Origin: Cryptomeria japonica
Taxonomy: Eukaryota; Streptophyta; Pinopsida; Cupressales; Cupressaceae
Length of the DNA: 64,000 bases
Assembly: GCF_030272615.1 (NCBI RefSeq)
Contig: NC_081411.1
Span: 828,622,897 to 828,686,896, forward strand
Direction of reading: 5' to 3'
Shown piece after piece: positions 22,891 to 34,626 of the stretch. Both the position numbers and the translations under genes were made by a program. Under the pieces are notes generated by a model. That model made no database searches, was not told where the DNA came from, and saw only the letters and a program-made list of their open reading frames with translations. How positions within the stretch are numbered: the first letter of the stretch is position 1; each line of letters begins with the position of its first letter.

Positions 22891-23979
22891 CTAATCTACT
22901 GTGAAACTTGTAAATTTGACAATTTCAAGTTTGAGTTTGCAATTATTGTTGTATTTCAATGGATGATATCTTGACCTGACTTACAGACACATAATTCAGA
23001 TTGTGTTTTTGTACCAAAGGACACATAAAGTGTATGTTCAAAAAGCTTTAAAGGAAGCCCAAGTTTTCATGGGTTTTGAATAATTGAAAACACATCATTC
23101 AGTCTATCTTAAGGAGATTGGCTTCATTATTAATTCTTAGCCCACACTTGGTACCCTGTCAGCTTAAACAACCTTGTCACCCCCTAAAGGCCGCCTGTGT
23201 TTTTGTCTTTGCAAGAGCTAGTGGAGTCCCATTATGAGCCTAGCAATAAGGTCTCAAAAGGGGAGTTTTCACATATGCTCAAGAGGGACATATGGTGAGT
23301 GTCTTAAGGAGAGATTATTCCCCCTCCATGTACTTATAATTTAATCGGAGTTAAACCGGGTAGCTTTTAATTTTAATTGGAACTAATAAGGGATCCGTTT
23401 GGTGCATCGGGGTATAAACTCAATTAAGAGGTCTCCCAGCCTTGAAAACCAAGGTTTGATATACCTGAAGGTACGAAGGAGAGATATTTCCAAGCATTGT
23501 CATTGACTTGATTTTCATCAAATCGCGTTTATTTTATAGTGGGTTGGAGTACTTGGTGTTATTCATTCCCACTTGGGTCATTCCCCTCTCACCGACCTTA
23601 ATGTCTTTGGCCTAATAGGGTCCTTAGGAGGCAGGCCAGCTAAAGATATGTACTATTGAAAATAAAATATGAGTCTAGATTTTTAATCACCTAAGAAAGG
23701 TGAGAGCATACTCACCTATCATCAAAAACACATAAGACATGTTTGTTCATTTTCATTGTAATTAGTCTATGTGCCTAATTTATCAAAAATAAGTGCAAAA
23801 TCCCGCGGTTGCAAACAAAGTTAGTAGTTTCTATTACAATCTTTGACAGTGAAATGGTTTATGACTCTGGTCTTTCACAGCGAAATAAGTACCTACAAAA
23901 TCAACAAACTACAAATTAGGTTCGGGAAAATGACAGTCCAGAAGCAGAAATGAGAAATACAGATTACCACATTAGAAAA

Positions 23980-24190
23980 ATCAATGAAAAACTGAAAACG
24001 CTATCAAATGGACCAAAAATGCTATTCTAAACACCCAAAATGTTGTCGAATTAACTGGAAATGCTACAGAATTGACCAAGAATGCAACCAAATTGACTGA
24101 GACCACTGTCCAAATGACCAGCAATGCTACAAGGCATACCAAAAATGCTAAGATATAGACTGAAAATGCTAAAACATAGAAAAACATAAA
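23980..24190. repeat. 21-bp tandem array 4 (core TTGACCAAGAATGC)
   Basis: About nine degenerate units (for example AAATGACCAGCAATGCTACA) close to array 1 in sequence but located 2 kb away, next to the primer site. Confidence 0.65.
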
Positions 24191-24360
24191 AAAAGAGTTG
24201 AGAAATCTCCCATAAATGCCATTTGAGGTGTCGGGATGTTACAATAGACTAAGAACGTGAATCTAGGACTCAAAAGAGATAATCAGTATGCCGAAAGAGC
24301 TAATCAACCTGTCAATGAGATTTCCTACAAGAAAACTTGTTAAAGATCAAAGGGGATAGG

Positions 24361-24380
24361 GCCCACGGTGGGTGCCAATT
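24361..24380 (-). promoter_or_regulatory. Element A primer-binding site
   Basis: On the minus strand the LTR terminus is followed by CGTTAA and TTGGCACCCACCGTGGGC. The TTGGCRCC...GTGGG pattern is the usual primer site of Tat-like gypsy elements, which prime with an elongator tRNA 3' end rather than initiator Met-tRNA. Which tRNA fits best was not tested. Confidence 0.6.
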
Positions 24381-24384
24381 AACG

Positions 24385-25401
24385 TGATGCTAAAAATGTG
24401 GTAAATAGAATAGGCATACATATATAATGAGATGACATAAATGGAATTGCAAAGCAAACCAAAAGCTCCTTTGAGATGTCCATTTTCCTCTATTATTGAG
24501 GACATGGAAGGTGTTGGATTATTTGGCTCTCAGTGGAGCAATGACCTCCAAAGTGGCAACTCAAGAGTTGAGTAGCTACTTCATGATTGATTGTGCAAAT
24601 GATATGAAATGCATGATCTAAGAAACTAGATTAATATGCTATGATTAATCCAAAATGTTAATTAATAGATAATTGAAATGAAAATGTCTATAGTAATGAT
24701 GCTAAAACTATGAATGCAAGGGATCCTTATTGCTCCAAAATGAGGGGTATTTATAGGAATTCCAAGGCCAAAGTTGAGGTGGGAAGAATCGACGGTCCAG
24801 ATTTGATCTGAAGATATCAAGGGTCAAGATTGAGGAAGTTGGAGAAGAGGTTGGAGGAAGGGACACTTGTCATCTCTGTGGTGACAAGTGTCAAGGAGCC
24901 TTGCTCATGAGAGGGTAAGTGTCCAAGGCAGGAGATATGTGGCAAAAGTGAAATGTATCTCAAGGGGATAATATCCAACCCATAAGAGGTTAGGATAAAA
25001 GAGGTTAGGATGTGCAATAGGATAGGGTTAGTTAGACCTTAGGATTAGATAGAATGGGTTAGGTTAGGGGATGGTTAGGTTAGGTGGTTAAAAGTTAGGA
25101 GCCATGTACTCATTTGAATTTAGAAATTCAAATAATTGGAAAATGGTAATTTATCTCAATAAACTTGAGTTTGTTAATTTTAATTAGGGATTAGAAGAAT
25201 TGACTTTATATGGGGGGAGGATTAATGAATCAAAAAGGGATATGAAATGAACTATATAAATCAGTCATGTAGATTTATTTACTAGTAGATGAATAAGGGA
25301 ATTAATCAAATTTGCTTATGAATTCGATTAATTGGGAAGGGGGATTAATTAAATAACTACGTATTTAATTAACTATCTTCAAATCATTTTTAGGTGTATA
25401 C
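24385..25401 (-). repeat. 5' LTR of element A (1,017 bp)
   Basis: On the plus strand the LTR begins TGATGCTAAAAATGTGG beside the primer site and ends TTTTAGGTGTATACA. Read on the minus strand it starts TGTATACACCTAAAA, like the TGTAGACACCTAAAA start of the element B LTRs. The outer part (25,290-25,395) is rich in AATTAATTAAAT words. It should hold the element promoter, but I cannot single out a TATA box. Confidence 0.75.
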
Positions 25402-26427
25402 AGATGCTACTCAGATTCATGTTTAGTCAGTTGGTTTTGATTTGGTGATCAGATGCTATCTTATATGCTGGTAAGCCTGGTTTGTTGATTCGGTGAGGGT
25501 TTCAGCGACAGAGCTTTGATGAAGATTTTTGATTTTATGTATAAGTGGTGCTGGTGCGGCTTCTAGTATAGTTTTAGGATGCTGATGGTGATCATGTTTG
25601 AGACTTGGCTGATTGGGATCATTTCTTTAGCATGTGTGGACCTAAATTGGGTCTGGTTCTATCTAAGTTTTGGACTGACTTAATGTAACATGTTGTTTGG
25701 TTTTCTCGATGTATTTCTGAGATTTTTTATGGGTTGGATAATATATGTTTGGTGTTAGACCGACATGTTTTGTAATTATGTAATTTCTTTATTGTCTGGT
25801 GGTCAACCTTATTGTTTATGGTCGAGGTTTTATACATATATATATATATATGATGTAAGATCTCATTGTAGATCATAGATAAGGATGATAGGATGATATA
25901 GGAGCGAATAATGTAATAATCGTTCATGCAGAGGATTTGGTCGATCATTGGTGATCGAGTTGGGTTTATGTAAGAGGATTAAGTCCTTCAGTATTGAGCT
26001 TAACAGGAACTGTATTCAAGCATAGGAGATGCTATCATTGCATTTCATTCTTCCTTTCGAATTGTAGTCTAGATTTTTATGTAGTCAGTGAGACTCCTTT
26101 TGTAATGAGCAGTGTTCTCTAAGTTGTTGGCCTTCCTATAAGTGCATGCCCCTCAATTTTTAATCACATACTTACTATAGAAGTATTATTTGACTGTGGG
26201 TAGGCTTTTCACTATGGTTTTTCCCTTTACCGGGTTTTCCTATGTGGATGGTATTTATTCTCTAATTGTTGCTTGTGCTTAATTGATATATCTTATATTC
26301 CAGTGTTGATCTTATGTGTTCCAATATTTAAGTTTTAATTGATTAAGGTTCTGGTAATTTGGTGACAACTGATTCACCCCCCCCCCCCCCCCTCTTAGTT
26401 GTCTTCCAGTTATTTGAATTGTGTAAC
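25402..26427 (+). mobile_element. Copia-type LTR, right (3') fragment
   Basis: This is the continuation of the LTR started at 2,480. It has a TATATATATATA-containing promoter-like stretch (25,834-25,852) and GTGAGACTCCTTTTGTAATGAGCAG. The conserved Copia LTR motif is GGTTTTTCCCTTTACCGGGT at 26,216, and it ends in the GACAACTGATTCA / 16 C / TCTTAGTTGTC hairpin (26,364-26,403). The same end signature closes the 5' LTR of Copia element C at 54,099-54,130. No primer site or coding region follows, consistent with a solo LTR. Confidence 0.6.
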
Positions 26428-27967
26428 ATGATTTTGGGCCCTAGACTCGACTGAGTCTAAGTCTAAGCCCCCTGGACTTGCCAAGGCCGACTTGACTCGA
26501 AAATCACCCAAACTTGGCAATTTTCCGACGATTCCCATTTCTTTAATTCAGAATAGTTGTAAGATTAATATTAACACATTGGGACTGATTCATCAAATCC
26601 AACTTAGTGGTATGAAAATCATCTAGATAACCATTGTAATGTCCTGCAAGCATCATAATAGGAACATGAAAATTGGGTAAGGACATGTCCAAGTGTAGAA
26701 AGGTTTCATTAAATGTTGTAATTGTAACTATCCTCGAGGACATATATGCAAAAATTGAAATTACGAATAAAGCATGTGGATTGTTCAACAGAAATCATAG
26801 TGTGAAAACCAAAAGTATACGTAGATTGTTCAACATAAGTATGCAATGGAAAAAGTATTCTCTATGATATACTCGAAGTGAATGTTGGGAAATGTTTCTA
26901 AAATTGGCAAAGAAAATCCTTGTAGATCTCTCGTTGCCTCTGGCTCAAGACATCTGCATAATTTTATACATGAGTGTTAAAATTGAAGGCCAAATTATGA
27001 AATACATGGGATATACTTGCAAAAGTTGAAGATAGTAATTCAGTCAAGCTATAGTAGTGTAGTGATGAGGTATGGAGAATCGTCAATCACAACCAAAACC
27101 AGATTTATCACCATCATGTATTGTAAAGTAAGTATAATCATTTAATGCTAGTAGATTTCCACAATCCATATGATTGAATGAACTATTTTTGGATTCGATT
27201 GTGTGAGTGTTTTTTTATCAACATTTTAGATCACACTCTATGATCCATCATCAGGATGAGAAAGAGATCATAAGGGAAAAAATGGATAGCTCATTCAAGT
27301 ATAATCATCATAAATCATAGTAGCAAAAGTAATGGTTTTATTTAATATGGAAAATTCATGTGCATGGATAAGAACTAGCAATTGACAAGAACACAAGGAG
27401 AGATCAACAAGGTCAAAATGAATGAAGTGATAACTATAAGAAATAGATGCACAAGGAGAATTTAGATATAAAAAGGATAAAAAATTCAAAAAGTGAAAGG
27501 ATGTCTAAATAAAAAATTTAGTTGATCTACACAATTTGTGCAAGAACATAAAAATATAGCAAGAAAATAATACTTTCTAATATCTAACTTTAATTAAATA
27601 GTAAATCAAATAATATTAATGGATTTAGACAAAAAAAAATTAATATTGATAACAATAAATTGAGAAGGTTGAGAGTGTTTAGTTTTTTTTGTCAATAATA
27701 GTAATAAGCGATAGATATCTTATTGGAGTTGATTTTCAAAGATTAAACCTTCTTCTAGCATTAGATAATTGATGTAAGTTCTATCATAGACATGTTTTAG
27801 AATTATGTTTTTGTGTTGAAATAAGATCACATTCCATTTAGTCCTATGCAATGTGATTTTGTCCTTTTAGCCACTATTATTTCCTTTATGGACATATACT
27901 CCTAAAACTTGCTTGGGAAGATATATGATTTTAGGAGCTTATTACTGGTAAACATAAATTGCATCGA
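26428..27967. other. Non-coding stretch with a GACTCG-rich patch at its left end
   Basis: The first 110 bp are rich in GACTCGACTGAGTC-type words resembling those at 2,397-2,452 and may be the other half of the hAT end. The remaining sequence is AT-rich, with only short frames lacking motifs. I see no gene or repeat in it. Confidence 0.4.
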
Positions 27968-27972
27968 CTTCT

Positions 27973-29133
27973 TGATGAATACTAAGAGGGGGGGGTGAAT
28001 TAGTATGCCAAAAATCTTTGCACTAAAACACTTACATAGTCTAGAGATAAACCGGTAAAGAAGTCTGACAATCAAACCGGATATCACACATACAAACCAA
28101 AATGCGAATAAACCATTCACCCACAAAAGAAACACAACCATAACACAAGATATTTGATGTGGAAACCCAACTGGGAAAAACCACGGTGAGATGGAACTCA
28201 CAAGTCACTATCTGCAGAATAGAAACCAGACCGGTTAAGGTCTTACAATGTTCTTCACCAGAACAGATCCTGTTAGGAATCTCAATCTCTGTTATGAGAT
28301 AAGTCCGATTAAAGACTACCTTGTTGGAGGATTTTAGATTCACATGTGTGAACCACCTTGTTAGAGGATTTTACAAAGGCTTTGAGGCCTACCCGGTTAA
28401 GGGCTACAAACTTGTCAAAGATGTGAGTAATCAACAAGTGTTTGATCTATCTACTAGCACAAACTGCTTGGTTAGATCCAGTATTGCTCACAACTAATGC
28501 ATTCCAGCATTACTTCAGTCTTCTCTATCTCACTCTCAGTTACAACTCGATCTTCTCTCATAAGATCGCTCTACTCTTTCACCTTAAACCCTAACTCAAC
28601 ATAAAAACTATTTGCAGCTCTTTCAACCTATTTAAAACCCTAGACATGATGTCCTTTTAAAGGAATCTAATTTCATGTTGGTCCAATAGGATTACATTAC
28701 AATTTCCTAGGTTTAGTGAATCTAGACATACTCAGTAACACGACACAAGAATCACCATCAATGTGTCGACACCGTCAAACAATCGGTGGATTGGTAACTC
28801 ATCACAAAATGTTGGTTGGTAACTCATCACAGCGTGTTACCGGTTCATACAAAATGTCGGTTGCCGGTTTGACAAAAATGAAGACTGGTAAGAATGTGTT
28901 GTGCCATTTTGCTTCCTTGTACCACTTGTGATCTCTGAACCGCTTGGGGTCAACATGCCGCTTCAGACCGGGAAACACATTCTGCAAAATCACCACTAGT
29001 CAAAAGACTAGAGTACAACATACCGGTTGGAACAAATACCGGTTGAGCATGAGCACATACATAGAAAGGGGATCTCAATACAAGTGTGTGTCCATCAATG
29101 ACAATCACAACATAAACATCAAAAATGCCAACA
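27973..29133 (-). repeat. 3' LTR of element D (1,161 bp)
   Basis: Almost identical to the right LTR. It has eight G residues in the G-tract near its left end (fifteen in the other LTR) and one extra copy of a 15-bp ACCGGTTG-containing unit near 29,035. The motif ACCGGT or AACCGG recurs many times. The complement of GGTTTTTCCC...GGGTTTCCAC lies at 28,157-28,186. Confidence 0.9.
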
Positions 29134-29146
29134 ATCTCCCCCTTTG
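29134..29146 (-). promoter_or_regulatory. Polypurine tract of element D
   Basis: Minus strand reads CCAAAGGGGGAGAT immediately before the LTR start TGTTGGCATT. This is the primer for plus-strand DNA synthesis in LTR elements. Four further AGGGGGAG or AGAGGGAG runs lie within 300 bp (29,222; 29,347; 29,365; 29,425). Confidence 0.8.
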
Positions 29147-29875
29147 GCATTGATGGCAATACTTAGGAAAATAAAATTTTGACATCTAAGTGTTTTACAA
29201 CAAAAACTTGCCATTAACAAAATTGCTCCCCCTAAGCATATACACTATCCCTTAATCAACAGAGTGTATAGAAATTTTGCATTTAGAGCATAATCATTAG
29301 AGCATATATATATCACAACATATATCAAAATGTCAAAAACAGATACTTCTCCCTCTGATATACGTCTCCCCCTAATATATCAAAATTTCAAATTTAAGAC
29401 CATCAAAATTTTAAACCATGTACTTCTCCCCCTTTGCCAACAATGACAAAGTACCACTGCAAAAATCTGTTTCCATATATATATAAAAGATTTTATGACA
29501 ATAATGAATAATATTTGTCAAAAACCGCTTTGTAGTCCTGCAAAAATTGTTTCATGGAGAGAGACCAGGACTCAAGTAGGGAGGTTGCCACTTCCTTCTC
29601 TGTCTGCATTTGTGATACCTGTTCCTCCATGGCATCTATTGTGCTCAGTTCTTGGATAACTGTCAGTGCTTCCAGGTTCAGATAACATTTCTGAAGAATT
29701 TGCAGTCGTGGAAGTAATACTAGTTGAAGTTCCTACAAATTCCTAGATCTTGTGCTGATCTCTTGCTCTATCTTGGTGACTGGATCTGGAACCGGTGAAC
29801 GGTTTGCCCATATGCCACAAAGGAGTCGTAAGGAGTCTTGAATGTGCTTAAGTAGGACTGTAAGTCCATTTGAAG
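29147..29875 (-). other. 3' untranslated part of element D
   Basis: Between the stop of the unknown protein and the polypurine tract the sequence is AT-rich. Its only striking content is the reiterated purine runs and degenerate coding-like remains next to the stop (29,700-29,870), where the C-terminus of the unknown protein may once have continued. Confidence 0.5.
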
Positions 29876-32863
29876 CTATTGCTTCTTAGCTAGCACATCA
29901 TCACAAAACAGATGAGGTTGACAGATTTTGTTGAGTAGTAAGTTTCCCTCATCCAAAGCACTCCTTATGTCCTTTTGATCCTTTGACAGTTCAGTCCTAA
30001 GCTCATTCAGTTTCTTCACCAAAGCAACATTAAGAGCCTTTTGGTGCTCTTTCTTTACATTGGCCTCAACTGCTTCTTCTAGGCTCTGCACCTGATCATC
30101 CACTACAGTACACAAAAGTTTGAGTTGTGCAAGTGATGAATCAGTGTCAGGAAGATTAGTACCGAGGATTAAACCAGTGAGTGTGTCTACAACTGCCTGA
30201 ATGATGTCTTGTTCCTTTTTCCTGTGGATGATCTCAAGGCGCTCTTGAGAAACCTTGATGCTCTGCATAAGTTCTGACTCACTTGTAGATTGGAGGTTGA
30301 TAGGACTAGAGAGATCAACCGGTGAGGGTTGACTTCCGGTTGCCTTCGGAGTCTCCACCTGAGAGCATTTTGTCGCTTCACATTCCTTGGCTTCTTCAGC
30401 TTTCTTCTTTTCCGCTTCTCTTCTCTTCTTTTCTTCCTTGTCTTCTTCTGCCTTTTTCTTCTCCTCTACTCTCCTCTTCTGCTCTTCCTTTTCTTCTTCT
30501 TCCCTCTTCTGCTTCTCTTCCTCTTCTTTTTTCTTCTTTTCTTCCTCTTCCTTCTTCTTTTCTTCCTCTTCCTTCTTCCTCTTCTCCTCTTCTTTCTTCT
30601 TCTTTTCTTCTTCTTCCTTCTTCCTCTTTTCTTCCTTGTCCTCTTCTTCTTTCTTTTTCTTTTCTTCTTCTTGCTTCTTTTCCTCTTCATCTTTTCTTTT
30701 CTCCTCTTCCTCTTTCTTTTTCTCTTCCTCCTTTCTCTATTTCTCATCTTCATCCTTCTTCTTTTTGTCTTCTTCTTTGTCTTTTGCCACTTGTTGTGTG
30801 TCCATAGCTTGTTCACCACCCTGATCGGCCTGTTGCCCCTGTTCAGTTCCCTCAGATGGTATATCATGAGTGATATATTCTATATCTAGGGCATCGACAT
30901 CTATGGTGTCAATTGGTTCCTCAGCCATGTTTCCTTCTTCATAAAAAAATTCATCCGGTTTGGAAATAACCAGTTCCTTTTCCGCTTGGAGGTTGGCCAT
31001 TCGAGCTTTGTGTGAATTGACAGCATGGGCCATGTGTTGATGTGTATCCATTTCTACATCATCAACTCTCCCTTCCAACAACCAGAGTCTTCTTCTCCTT
31101 GTGAAGAAGAGACTTTTATTTTGATCTAATACATCAAATAATTCTGAGTTTAAAAGTTCGGGGAAGTAATGTGCAAAAACTTTCTCCCTAATCTCTTGTT
31201 CCTTTTCAATGGCAATGTGCCATTTGTTATCCAATGCTTTATACAATGAATCTGGTGTCTGAGATTTAATCTCTGATGGTGACCGGTCATTTCTACATAA
31301 ATAAAGAATAATCTCCTGCAGTACTTCATCTTTTTCCTCACTATTGAAATCATCATAATAATCAATTAAATCATGAAGTAACTTTCTACTAATATTCTTT
31401 ATTGTTCTTTGACAATGTGTAAAAGGTTTGTAAGAGGAGATATCTATATTTACCGGTGCGGATGTTGCCAGTTCATTCTTCTTCACCTTCTTGGTCTATC
31501 TAGCCTTCTTTGGTTGTTCATCAGACTCAGTTTCTTCGGAGTCCAGTTCATTTGCCTTAGTCTTCCTCTTTCTTTCGAAGACTTTTGCTGGTGTTGCCTC
31601 TGATTTCTTCTTTGCCAGTGACCGCTTGGTCACTTTTGGAGTCTCAGTGGTAGCTGGTGTTGATGCCGCAGGCACTGCCTTAGCTTTCTTGGCTGCCGGT
31701 TCTTTTCCCTTCTTCACCGATGGTTCTTCAACTGGTGCGATCCTCTCCAAGCAGGTTTCGGTTCGCTTCGCCTTTGGATCAAGAGGCGAGGCAATAAGGG
31801 TTGAAGCATACCCTTCCAGCATGTCCTACATGACTTCATAGCCCATAGGCTCCACTTCCTCCATTCTAGGCTCAACAACCTCCATTAGACATTTGTACAC
31901 CTGAATAGTAAAATAGATGTCATCTTCATACTTCTTCACCATGTCACCTGAGATTCGCATCCTCTGACTCATTTTTCTTCTGAACTCATCAAAGTATTTG
32001 TTCAGGATCTCAGGGTAGCCAGTTCCAATGGCTTGCACACTTTCCTTTATCTGCTTGGTTACCGATTGGTCAGAGGACCACTAGACATCTCCTACACCCG
32101 GAAAGTAGCCTTGGAAATAGAAAAACAATCCTACCAGTAGTTGTCCAAATTTAAATCTCAGTGAATTGTCCTTTTTGATTGCCTTGAGATTTGACAAGAG
32201 TTGCCTTTGCATACCGGTGCATAAGTCAAATGATTTATCCTCTATAATCATCTGGTAAGCAGCATTTACCGCTGCAGCAGATATAGAATTAATCCTGCTG
32301 GCTGAGAATGTCCTGTAACCTACCACCATGCAGGCGTATTTTACCAGTTCATCCTTGATAGAATTAACTCTCATACCTCGTGAATCACTTGTCGAATTGG
32401 TGAGCTTGGTCATTTCCGTTTTGCTTACCGTTCTCAGGGCTGGTACTTCCCCTGTGTTGCAGAAACTGGTGACTGCATGAATTGCCTCAGGTGTGATATC
32501 ATGCGTTCTTTCCAGGTACATCTTGTCACCATGGACTCTGCTTAGGATGATTCTGATGTGATCTTCTGTGAAGTCTTCCAGAAAATACACCGCATTATGG
32601 AGTTTCTTCTTCTCTAAGATACTGAACTCCGGTTTGATCCTTTTGTCCTTACCGCAAAATAGACCTAATTGAGTATGAATGGCTAAGGACCCTCGGTCTT
32701 CTATCTTGCAATCAATATAGTCTGAAATTCCTTCTTCGACTATGACTCCAGCTGCGACTTGTGACAAAGCATTATACTTGGACTTCCTCTGAGTGAGATT
32801 TTCTGACTCAATGGATGTGCTTGAACTGGTATGAGATGCAGAAGCCATCGAAGAGTATTTCAA
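29876..32863 (-). pseudogene. Element D second protein, about 996 codons, unknown function
   Basis: I do not recognise this gene. A single minus-strand frame runs for 2,988 nt with only four interruptions, all TAG (at 32,078; 31,823; 31,490; 30,734). The start MKYSSMASASHTSSSTSIES is the first ATG of the frame. The first 300 residues look globular and helical (THDITPEAIHAVTSF, then AYQMIIEDKSFDLCTGMQRQ). A lysine/alanine-rich stretch follows (KKGKEPAAKKAKAVPAAST), then a second folded region (YFPELLNSELFDVLDQNKSL). Next comes a long KEEE/KKEEEE repeat (about 30,390-30,760) and a C-terminal helical domain with probable coiled coil. It is not gag or pol. All stops could come from CAG or TGG, so the frame may have been intact recently. 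Confidence 0.7.
30390..30760 (-). repeat. Lys/Glu-coding purine repeat in the element D second protein
   Basis: Nearly pure GAA/GAG/AAG/AAA codons, arranged as imperfect KKEEEEKKK units over about 120 residues, predict a long charged single helix. The opposite strand is a TTC/CTT-rich run that opens several long frames of serine, leucine and phenylalanine. Those are shadows. Confidence 0.75.
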
Positions 32864-33292
32864 GAATACAAAAAATACCTTTCACACGTGAATTTAGGGC
32901 TTCGTGATTCTACTTTGCTTTGCTCTCCGTCGGATGTCGAATCACCGCTTTGAGTTCTCCACTGCCGATTGCAAGCTGTATTTGAATCTCTTTCAAATCT
33001 CTCCAATTCCTCGAAATCTAAGCTCAAATTGCCTTCTCTTCGCTTTGCACCTGAAAACTTTTCTTCGCTCGAAAAACAGATAGTGAGAAATGATTTGAAA
33101 ATTGCATTTATACATGTCTCTCACCTACCATCATTAATGCTCCTATATTAGGGCGTAAACCCTAATTTGCCTCTTTACCATTTCCAGTCTTCTGCCAAGT
33201 GACAGGTGTAGCATATCGGTTAAGGTCTTTTACCAGTGTTAACTGGGGGTTCGAAAGCATTTTGCCATTTGCTCCCCCTAAGCCTTTGAGCC
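32864..33292 (-). other. Spacer between the two coding regions of element D
   Basis: No frame or motif is convincing. The spacer may contain the leader of the downstream protein or an acceptor site for a spliced transcript, since the second gene could not easily be reached by ribosomes otherwise. Confidence 0.4.
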
Positions 33293-34595
33293 TTAGTTTG
33301 TCGGTTCAGATATTTCCACACTGGGTGCAGAAACCAGTTCCTCCTCTAATAATACTGGTTTCTTCTTCCATACTTTCTTCATGTCTTCTTGAACTTTTTC
33401 AACATCTATTTCTCCTTCCCGAGTGTCTATTTCTCCTTCCCGAGTGACCGGTATATCATCAGATATACTTTTTCTGCTTCTGCAAAATCTTGCAATGTGA
33501 CCTGGTTTGTTGTAGTGATAGCAAACAAGTCCAGCTGCTCTCCAAGGTCCATTGTACATGTTTCCATTCTTCCTTCTACATGTTGCAGCAGTGTGACCAT
33601 GACCATGACAGATCATACAACTTTCTCTCCATCCGGTTGCTGCTTGATGACCACCACTTCTTGACTGATGATTGAAGACATTAAACCGGTTGTGGTTCCA
33701 GTTCATAAAAGATTCAGGACCAGTTTCTTTGGTCCTCTGAGGATATCTTCCGGTGTTATCCATTACAGACCTGCATTCAAATGCTCTATGCCCAAACTTG
33801 TTGCATGCATAACAATGACCATTGAACTTATTGGATCTAGGTATATTGTTGATAAAATAAGGAAAATTATTGTAGGCTTTGCTCCTACACACATTGGCAG
33901 TGTGTCCTTCTTTAAGACAGTTAAAGCAAACAGGTTTGAATTTTTGCTTACCTTTTCCTTTGAGTGTCGGTTGCTTCTTTGATGCTTCAGTATTTGTCCT
34001 TGAGGATTCTCCTTCCTCATGTCTAGAAAAACCAAGACCATTGGTACTGTTTGCCGGTCTAGATGACTCAAGCTTTTGCTCTAGCCTGACTGTACTTTTG
34101 CCAAACTTAGCTAGTATTTCCTTTGATTTAAAGAGTTCTTTGGAAATAGCAGTGTTTGTCTCCATAAGACTTGCATTCTCTGAGATGGCAATGTTTAGTT
34201 CTCCTTGCATGTCTTCTTTCTCCATTCTGCTCTCATGAAGGCGAGCAGTTAGTGCACTAATCTCTTGTTTCAACTTGGAGATCTCATGATCTTTGTCTTT
34301 TACCAGATCTTCAGCCTTTCTCCGGTTCTCAAGCTCTTGGCTAAATCGAATAGTCAGTCCTTCCAACTCCTTTCTCAGATTGGAGTTTGAATCATTCAGC
34401 TTATTCACTTCAGCAATCATAGCTTCCATGTTAGCTTCATCTTCAGAACTACTTTCAGATAGTTCCATCAGCCTCTTTGCATGCTCTCTTCTTTTTGCTT
34501 GAGATGCCTTGTATTTGACCATAAGATCCTCATAGGCTTGCTCAGACATAGTGAGTCATTGAGTAAGTTCCTTCAATGTGTATTCTCCCATATCT
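33293..34595 (-). CDS. gag: Element D gag-like protein with coiled coil and four zinc knuckles
   Basis: It probably binds and packages element RNA. The 418-residue frame beginning at 34,549 is unbroken. An ATG 14 codons upstream (34,591) is separated from it by one TGA. Residues 1-165 form a long charged coiled coil (RKELEGLTIRFSQELENRRK). Four knuckles follow: CFNCLKEGHTANVC (208-221), CYACNKFGHRAFEC (246-259), CMICHGHGHTAATC (311-324) and CYHYNKPGHIARFC (343-356). The last has lost its second cysteine. A short tandem duplication (TREGEID twice) lies near the C-terminus. The UBN2-type capsid domain of ordinary Copia gag is absent, and no protease follows. Confidence 0.8.
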
Positions 34596-34626
34596 CTTTC
34601 CAAGTGGTTAAACTTATAGAAAGGTT

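Larger units (their letters stand above)
21234..24360 (-). other. Leader (5' untranslated region) of element A, built of 21-bp repeats
   Basis: This 3.1-kb segment between primer site and gag has no conventional gene. Four arrays of 21-bp repeats occupy much of it, and the sequence between them (22,900-23,980) is unique and non-coding. Open frames that run through the arrays on both strands arise because 21 bp equals seven codons. They should not be read as proteins without transcript evidence. Confidence 0.65.
2638..25401 (-). mobile_element. Ty3/gypsy element A (Tat/Ogre-like), minus strand, heavily interrupted
   Basis: The element reads right to left. It has a 5' LTR (24,385-25,401), a primer site, a repeat-rich leader, and gag, protease, reverse transcriptase, RNase H and integrase (21,233 down to 13,992). 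Then come a convergent plus-strand PMD gene and remnants of the 3' LTR (2,638-2,912). An extra archaeal-type RNase H domain, an antisense accessory gene and a long leader are features of the Tat/Ogre lineage. The left LTR is reduced to a rearranged stub, a LINE fragment sits beside it, and a 5-kb insertion splits the PMD gene. I found no clean target duplication (TGTCG left, GATGC right), so the left boundary is inferred from shared LTR sequence. Confidence 0.7.

Noticed and set aside
2633-25406. Target duplication of gypsy element A
   Set aside because: TGTCG and GATGC do not match. A GATGC occurs at the LTR edge, but it is also present next to the primer site and so belongs to the element.
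30322-30889. Three overlapping plus-strand frames rich in Ser, Leu and Phe
   Set aside because: They are the antisense of the Lys/Glu repeat of the element D protein; purine-only codons leave no stops on the other strand. The amino-acid runs have no globular character.
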